This document shows, in pieces, positions 32,901 through 36,623 of a stretch of DNA of 36,623 nt. This DNA comes from Acidobacteriota bacterium. Its GTDB lineage: Bacteria; Acidobacteriota; Terriglobia; Terriglobales; Acidobacteriaceae. A model generated the notes under the pieces. It worked only from the letters and a program-made list of their open reading frames with translations, ran no database searches and was not told the origin of the DNA. Both the position numbers and the translations under genes were made by a program. The stretch's first letter is position 1; the number at the start of each line of letters is the position of its first letter. Location: contig QIAB01000036.1 of assembly GCA_003225455.1 (NCBI GenBank), positions 1,764-38,386 of the forward strand, given 5' to 3'.

Positions 32901-34211
32901 ACTCTGCTTGGTCTCTGGCTCGTGCGAAGAGGGGTCGGAGTGTTCTCTCGGACTAACGATGACCGCAGGCTTACGCGCGACCCTTCGTATGGGTAAAGAT
33001 TCATTCGGCCGGACCAACTCGCCGGTGGCGGGATTGGCCAACAACATTTCGCCGGGGCCGAGGCGTTGGCGTTCGATAACTCGCTTCCCGTGCAGGTCTG
33101 CGATGCCGACTTCCGAACCGGCCACCAGCAGGCCATCTGCTGTAAGCGTATAGCGCAGCGGACGTAGGCCGTTGCGATCGAGCCTAGCGCCGACTACCTC
33201 GCCATCAGTAAAAATCAGTGCCGCGGGGCCATCCCAGGGTTCCTGCGTGCGGGCATGTTGCTCCAAGAATCCATGCAGCTCGGGAGTAAGCGCCGGAGCG
33301 TTCTCCCAGGCTGGAGGCACCATTGCCAGCATGGATTCAGTCGCACTGTATCCTCGGCTCAAGTAGAGTTCGAATGCGTTATCGAAGCTGGCGGAATCAC
33401 TGACGCCAAGTTCCAGCAGACGATCTTCGTCAGAAAGTCGCAGCTCTTTTCGCAACGCTGCTTCTCTAGCGTGCAGCCATCTGCGGTTGGCGCTGATGGT
33501 GTTGATCTCTCCGTTGTGGGCAACCAAACGAAATGGCTGCGCCAGCGACCAACTTGGCTGCGTATTGGTCGAATAGCGCTGATGGAAGATTGCGAAGGAG
33601 CTTTCGAATTTCGAATCGCCCAGATCAGGGTAGAACGCAGGCAGTTGCTCAGGTGTCAGCAGTCCTTTGTAAACTACGGTTCGCGAGGAGAGCGAACAAA
33701 CGTAGGTTCCCGAAGGAGCATATCGTTCCACTTGCTTGCGCAGCCGGAACAGGAGTAATTCAAGACGATCTGTTGCGTGCTCAGGCGCGAAGAAACATTG
33801 CGCGATGATAGGAAGCGTATCGCGAGCGCGCGGCCCGACAACCTCTGCCTTAATCGGGACGACGCGCCAACCTAGACAGTAAATGCGGTTGTCGATCGCA
33901 GTCGATTGAATTGCGGCTCGCGCCGAAGCCTCATTGCCGGCAGGTAGAAAGACCATTCCCACGCCGAAAACAGCAGGCAGATCGATCCCGTCCTGCCATG
34001 CCTGTTTGCGAATGAAGGAATCCGGAATTTGTGTGAGCAGGCCAGCGCCATCGCCGCTGCGGCCATCAGCGTCCACCCCACCACGGTGCGCCAAGCGTCG
34101 CAGCGCCTCTAGCGCGCGCTCCACGATCTCATGCGATCCGCGATGACCCAATTGCGTGACAAAACCGACGCCGCACGCGTCGTGGTCGACAGCGAATTGG
34201 TTGCGCCTCAT
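29904..34211 (-). CDS. gltB: Glutamate synthase large subunit
   Basis: Ammonia-assimilating GOGAT alpha subunit, 1435 aa, slightly short of the usual 1500. A 12-residue propeptide precedes the nucleophile Cys13 (HDACGVGFV) of the class II glutaminase domain. The central and FMN/2-oxoglutarate synthase domains follow, with VKLVASTGVGIIAAGVAKAG and ITISGHDGGTGASPLSS. The 3Fe-4S ligands are in CVMARQCHLNTCPAGIATQ (Cys-x5-Cys-x4-Cys). The GXGXG beta-helix domain ends with MTGGLAYLLRE. No gltD small subunit is present within this window. It lies downstream of cysH on the same strand. Confidence 0.96.
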   Translation of the reverse strand: MRRNQFAVDHDACGVGFVTQLGHRGSHEIVERALEALRRLAHRGGVDADGRSGDGAGLLTQIPDSFIRKQAWQDGIDLPAVFGVGMVFLPAGNEASARAAIQSTAIDNRIYCLGWRVVPIKAEVVGPRARDTLPIIAQCFFAPEHATDRLELLLFRLRKQVERYAPSGTYVCSLSSRTVVYKGLLTPEQLPAFYPDLGDSKFESSFAIFHQRYSTNTQPSWSLAQPFRLVAHNGEINTISANRRWLHAREAALRKELRLSDEDRLLELGVSDSASFDNAFELYLSRGYSATESMLAMVPPAWENAPALTPELHGFLEQHARTQEPWDGPAALIFTDGEVVGARLDRNGLRPLRYTLTADGLLVAGSEVGIADLHGKRVIERQRLGPGEMLLANPATGELVRPNESLPIRRVARKPAVIVSPREHSDPSSHEPETKQSMAALGWTEDQFRLLFRPLVDPGQEGVWSMGDDAALASLSKFQRPLWDYCKQRFAQVTNPPIDSLRESHVMSLRLSLGDSVALPSPVIDTAQLKALQQHFRSIASIDFTFPVCEGVEGAQVALRRIREQATEAASKNRGLVLLTDRGVDAAHAAVPALLAVADAWKSLVQAGGCEIPLVIETGQVVDTHHLALLVAAGASAVLPYLALQQANLFATAGATRYRVAVEKGLRKVIARMGISNIASYRNSQLFETLGLDAEICDEFFEDVGRARGGKSLREILQDCLDRHCEAFAEKTTGLRDVGLYRFRQAGEQHANSPELVRRLHRYIKSPTEENYQAFSELGEQRAPIAIRDQLEVVPGPPIPLNEVESDASILSRFSTQAMSLGAVSPETHRTLATAMNRLGARSNTGEGGEDCEVYSGSSEANNRVKQVASARFGVTAEYLVHADELEIKIAQGAKPGEGGQLPASKVSAYIARLRHATPNMTLISPPPHHDIYSIEDLAQLIYDLRAVNPRARIGVKLVASTGVGIIAAGVAKAGADVITISGHDGGTGASPLSSIKNTGSPWEVGLRETHIALIKARLRGQVRLRVDGGFKFARDVIVAALLGADEFGFGTAALLSIGCVMARQCHLNTCPAGIATQDEKLRARFAGKPEMVESYFRALAREVRDRLASMGAQSIADIVGRADFLEPRNSEAKRALADLLDLVPTPQQKGFLIDQDTSLHLELTRTLNHPLDSRQHFQISSADRSIGAHLSSEILRRSDVSIGSKSYEFFGSAGQSFGAFLVPGLNFHLNGEANDYVGKSLSGGTISISGGEEASRRGDVLAGNTILYGATSGELYIAGQVGERFAVRNSGAFAVVEGAGQHACEYMTAGVVVILGSTGMNLGAGMTGGLAYLLRESIGGHGYNQESVRLAPLEVREEIWLRRVLLKHLRLTNSPRAGALLSTSLPLPFLRVEPIVPPCSVAETWSATLARTRARKISVPMLEVPVHSQTTAVM

Positions 34212-34290
34212 CCATCTTGTGTATCTTCAACGGCACGTGAAAGTACAATTTAGAATTTCGATGGCGCTAATGGATTTTTTTGAGCGGCTG

Positions 34291-35034
34291 TTAATTCTCT
34301 TCGCAATGCACCGGATATTCGATTTGGACCAGAGGCGCAGCCACTTGCGGCTCGGCAACGTGCAGGCCGCATTCCGTTTTGTTGAAGCCAGGCCAGCGCC
34401 CGGCGCGAGCATCTTCTCCGGCTTGGATAGGGCGAGTGCAATGTGTGCAGCCGATACTCGAATAATTGCGGTTGTGTAGCGGATTGTAGGGAACATTGTG
34501 TCTGCGGATGTAAGTCCAAACCATTTCAGAAGTCCAATCCGCAATCGGATTCACTTTGACTAGCTGAAACTTCGTGTCCCATTCCACTTTGCGAGCAAAG
34601 CCTCGAGCAGCGGTTTGGGTGCGGCGAATGGCGGTGATCCAGGCCCGCAACTCTCTGAGCTTATTCCTTAGCGGTTCTACTTTCCGCAGGTTGCAGCACA
34701 GATCAGGATCGCGGGTCCACAGGGCTGGCCCGTGGACTTTGTCCTGCTCCTCGGGTGTCAACGAGGAAAAGACTCGCTCGACCTTAATTCCGTACCGCTT
34801 CTCGACGCGGTCAATCAAATCGTAAGTTTCGGGAAATAGAAATTCTGTGTCCAGTGTAAAAACGCGGAAATGGCGATGAACGCGCGAGGCAATATCCATC
34901 AGGACCATGCCTTCGGCGCCAAAGCCAGAAGCCATCGCAATGTCGCCCTGAAAGGTTGTGTACGCCCAGCGGAGAACTTCCTCGGGACGCCAATTTTCTG
35001 CTTGAGCCTGGATCTGCTGTAGATCTTCTTTCAC
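34291..35034 (-). CDS. cysH: Assimilatory adenylylsulfate (APS) reductase
   Basis: Reduces activated sulfate to sulfite with thioredoxin, in the cytoplasm. 247 aa. Residues 33-41 (MASGFGAEG) form a PP-loop-like nucleotide site, and LDTEFLFPETY is the family block. C113-C114 and C196-x2-C199 are the four [4Fe-4S] ligands that mark APS rather than PAPS reductases. C222 in KTECGLH is the redox nucleophile. The start is a GTG that overlaps the cobA stop (GTGA, 35031-35034). Sulfate adenylyltransferase genes are not in the window. Confidence 0.95.
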   Translation of the reverse strand: MKEDLQQIQAQAENWRPEEVLRWAYTTFQGDIAMASGFGAEGMVLMDIASRVHRHFRVFTLDTEFLFPETYDLIDRVEKRYGIKVERVFSSLTPEEQDKVHGPALWTRDPDLCCNLRKVEPLRNKLRELRAWITAIRRTQTAARGFARKVEWDTKFQLVKVNPIADWTSEMVWTYIRRHNVPYNPLHNRNYSSIGCTHCTRPIQAGEDARAGRWPGFNKTECGLHVAEPQVAAPLVQIEYPVHCEEN

Positions 35035-35828
35035 AATGCCCGCTCCTGAGTTCGAGTTCCTGGCAAGGCCTCCAGACGACCAGCAACGAATTGTGAGAAC
35101 TGTTCGCCCAGAGAACGATGTTGGGCGAAGCGCACCACCTCACCGACAACGAGCAGCGACGGCGCAGGAAGCGCGGCGATTGAGGAGAGTTCCGCGATGG
35201 TCGTCTGGCAAATTCTTTCGTCGGGTGAACCGATGCGCGAAACGATCGCGCAGGGGGTTTCGGGAGCTACGCCTGCCCCCCGCAATTTCTGTGCTGTTGC
35301 ATCGTGGTTGTGCCCCGGCATGTACACAACAACGGTCGTGTTCGGGGCGATGGCATCAGGCCAGTGGTCGGAATTCGCGCTCTCTGCGTAATGACCTGTT
35401 AAGAACACGAGTGACGATGCAATCCCGCGATGGGTGAGAGGGATTTGGACGGCGGCTGCCGCGCCAAGAGCAGCGGTGATGCCCGGAACAATCTCCACCT
35501 CGATGCCAGCTTCGCGGAGGGCTTGCATCTCTTCGCCTCCGCGGCCAAAGATGAACGGGTCGCCACCTTTCAAGCGCACCACCTGCAAACCTAACAAGGC
35601 ATACTGGACGAGCAGCGAATTGATCTCGCTCTGCCTGGTGCTTTTGCCTCCGCAACGCTTGCCCACGTTTTGAATTCGAGCCGTGGAAGGCACGAACGCG
35701 AGTATCTCCGTGCTCACCAATTCGTCGTGAAGGACAACGTCTGCGCGCTTCAGAACCCTCAAGGCCTTTAGCGTTAACATCTCCGGATCTCCGGGGCCGG
35801 CGCCCACCAGATATACTTTGCCGTTCAT
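35031..35828 (-). CDS. cobA: Uroporphyrinogen-III C-methyltransferase
   Basis: S-adenosylmethionine-dependent methylation of uroporphyrinogen III to precorrin-2, for siroheme (and possibly B12). 265 aa. N-terminal VYLVGAGPGDPEMLTLKAL, then VVRLKGGDPFIFGRGGEE and VPGITAALGAAAA are the SUMT signatures. ATGA overlap with the upstream gene. In this operon the product most likely feeds the siroheme of the upstream sulfite reductase. Confidence 0.95.
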   Translation of the reverse strand: MNGKVYLVGAGPGDPEMLTLKALRVLKRADVVLHDELVSTEILAFVPSTARIQNVGKRCGGKSTRQSEINSLLVQYALLGLQVVRLKGGDPFIFGRGGEEMQALREAGIEVEIVPGITAALGAAAAVQIPLTHRGIASSLVFLTGHYAESANSDHWPDAIAPNTTVVVYMPGHNHDATAQKLRGAGVAPETPCAIVSRIGSPDERICQTTIAELSSIAALPAPSLLVVGEVVRFAQHRSLGEQFSQFVAGRLEALPGTRTQERAL

Positions 35829-36424
35829 GAACGTTCTCCCTTGTTGATCAGCGCCGTCACAGGTGGCTCGCTGGCGAGCTCGTGAAGCCTATGGCGGCGC
35901 TTTTCCGCATCAATGTTTCGAGCAAAAAGCTCGCGCCGCGCTTTTCCGAGATGTTTTATCCAGCTCTCGTATTCCGGACCATATTGCGTCTCCAGTTCCC
36001 GCCTGAGTTTCTGCGCCAGAGCTGGACTTTCCCCTGCTGTCGAAATCGCAATCTGAAGCTGCCCACGGCGGACGACCGCGGGATAATAAAAATCGCAGTG
36101 CTGGGGATCATCTACCACGTTGCAAAGGACGTTGCGACGCTGAGCCTCGTGAAAGACAGCTTCATTCACGTGCGTCGAGGATGTGGCTACGATTACGAGA
36201 AAGACGCCATCGAGATCTGCCGGAGAAAATTCGCGAGCTTCCCAGCGGATCGCGCCTTTGCGCGCCCACTCCTCGACGGCCGCGTTAGCACGTGGCGCAA
36301 CAACTCGAACCGCAGCGCCAGAGAGCAGCAGACCATTAATCTTTCCCTCGGCGACTGTTCCCGCGCCCACTACCAGGAACGGCCGGCCCTCGAGTTTTAA
36401 AAACATCGGGAACAAACTAGTCAT
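35825..36424 (-). CDS. Precorrin-2 dehydrogenase/sirohydrochlorin ferrochelatase
   Basis: CysG N-terminal/Met8-type bifunctional protein, 199 aa. It oxidises precorrin-2 with NAD and inserts iron to form siroheme. The NAD loop is FLVVGAGTVAEGKINGLLLSG. NVVDDPQHCDFYYPAVV includes the aspartate used for both activities in this family. The SP(A) loop STAGESPALAQKLRRELE is intact. It starts two bases after the reductase stop and overlaps cobA. The symbol is left blank because cysG usually names the fusion with the methyltransferase, which here is a separate gene. Confidence 0.93.
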   Translation of the reverse strand: MTSLFPMFLKLEGRPFLVVGAGTVAEGKINGLLLSGAAVRVVAPRANAAVEEWARKGAIRWEAREFSPADLDGVFLVIVATSSTHVNEAVFHEAQRRNVLCNVVDDPQHCDFYYPAVVRRGQLQIAISTAGESPALAQKLRRELETQYGPEYESWIKHLGKARRELFARNIDAEKRRHRLHELASEPPVTALINKGERS

Positions 36425-36426
36425 CC

Positions 36427-36623
36427 CTAACCCTCAACCGCATGCGGCACACGTCCCGGAGAAGCATCCCGGGCGACGGCGGCCAAAAATCTGCCAGCCA
36501 GGCACTCGCGCAATTCCTCGTCGCTGTGGCGGGCGAAGAATTTCCGCAGATTCTCTCCGGGCAATCTCTCCTGAAGATAGCGCTGCAAAAGACGCTCAAT
36601 CGCGTCCGGAACTTCACTCGCCA
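36427..36623 (-). CDS. Sulfite/nitrite reductase C-terminus (partial)
   Basis: Last 64 residues of a protein running off the right edge, in the frame ending at TAG 36429-36427. The sequence VPDAIERLLQRYLQERLPG and LRKFFARHSDEELRECLAG resembles the C-terminal helix of NirA/ferredoxin-type sulfite and nitrite reductases. The siroheme genes next to it support this. With only the tail visible, sulfite versus nitrite reduction is inferred from cysH rather than seen. Confidence 0.65.
   Translation of the reverse strand, partial: ASEVPDAIERLLQRYLQERLPGENLRKFFARHSDEELRECLAGRFLAAVARDASPGRVPHAVEG

Noticed and set aside
36417-36617. Open frame of 66 codons on the minus strand at the right edge
   Set aside because: It is out of phase with the neighbouring frame, whose translation resembles a sulfite/nitrite reductase tail. 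The composition is Arg/Cys-rich and not protein-like.
1-36623. tRNA, rRNA, CRISPR arrays, insertion sequences, phage or defence genes
   Set aside because: Looked for by eye through the intergenic regions and coding frames. No supporting motif was found, and a computed scan could still find a small RNA.

Overview
The window looks like chromosomal DNA of an acidobacterium (Terriglobia/Koribacter-like). This is inferred from family content: an Oar-type TonB receptor with an N-terminal carboxypeptidase-regulatory domain, a secreted VWFA protein of the type abundant in Acidobacteria, a small orphan zinc-ribbon protein, and moderately high GC. No tRNA, rRNA, CRISPR array, insertion sequence or phage gene was seen. 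It reads as mostly core and metabolic sequence, not a mobile island.

Layout. 1-2460 (-) is the N-terminal 820 codons of a TonB-dependent receptor that runs off the left edge. 2629-6986 holds an atypical SDR oxidoreductase (-), then ilvE, a Cys/Met-metabolism PLP enzyme and a Gfo/Idh/MocA oxidoreductase (+). 7052-9332 holds a secreted phosphoesterase (-) and a small hypothetical (+). 9441-12679 (+) is the translation operon rpsP-khpA-rimM-trmD-rplS-rnhB behind a good sigma70-type promoter. 12757-17945 (+) carries a PIG-L deacetylase, a VWFA protein, a zinc-ribbon protein, and a GH15 glucoamylase/trehalase-like enzyme whose stop overlaps the start of a membrane protein.

18064-26903 (-) is a complete arginine operon led by its own repressor, in transcription order argR-argC-argB-argD-argF-argG-argH-GNAT(argA-like)-argJ. 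All eight gene junctions overlap. Two ArgR operator palindromes sit between a TTGACA/TATTAT promoter and the argR start codon. Upstream on the same strand, 27008-28810 has lysC behind a leader that I consider the most interesting part of the window. It contains a 56-aa small ORF with a strong ribosome site, a Thr-rich 31-aa ORF, and an intrinsic terminator hairpin 22 bases before the lysC start, with a possible competing antiterminator pairing.

28959-36623 (-) reads, in transcription order, sulfite/nitrite reductase (C-terminus only), cysG-type siroheme dehydrogenase/chelatase, uroporphyrinogen-III methyltransferase, APS reductase, glutamate synthase large subunit and a LysR regulator. The first four form a tight siroheme and sulfite-assimilation unit. 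gltB follows without a visible gltD. Together the arginine, aspartate kinase, glutamate synthase and sulfur genes make 18-36 kb a dense amino-acid biosynthesis region transcribed in one direction.
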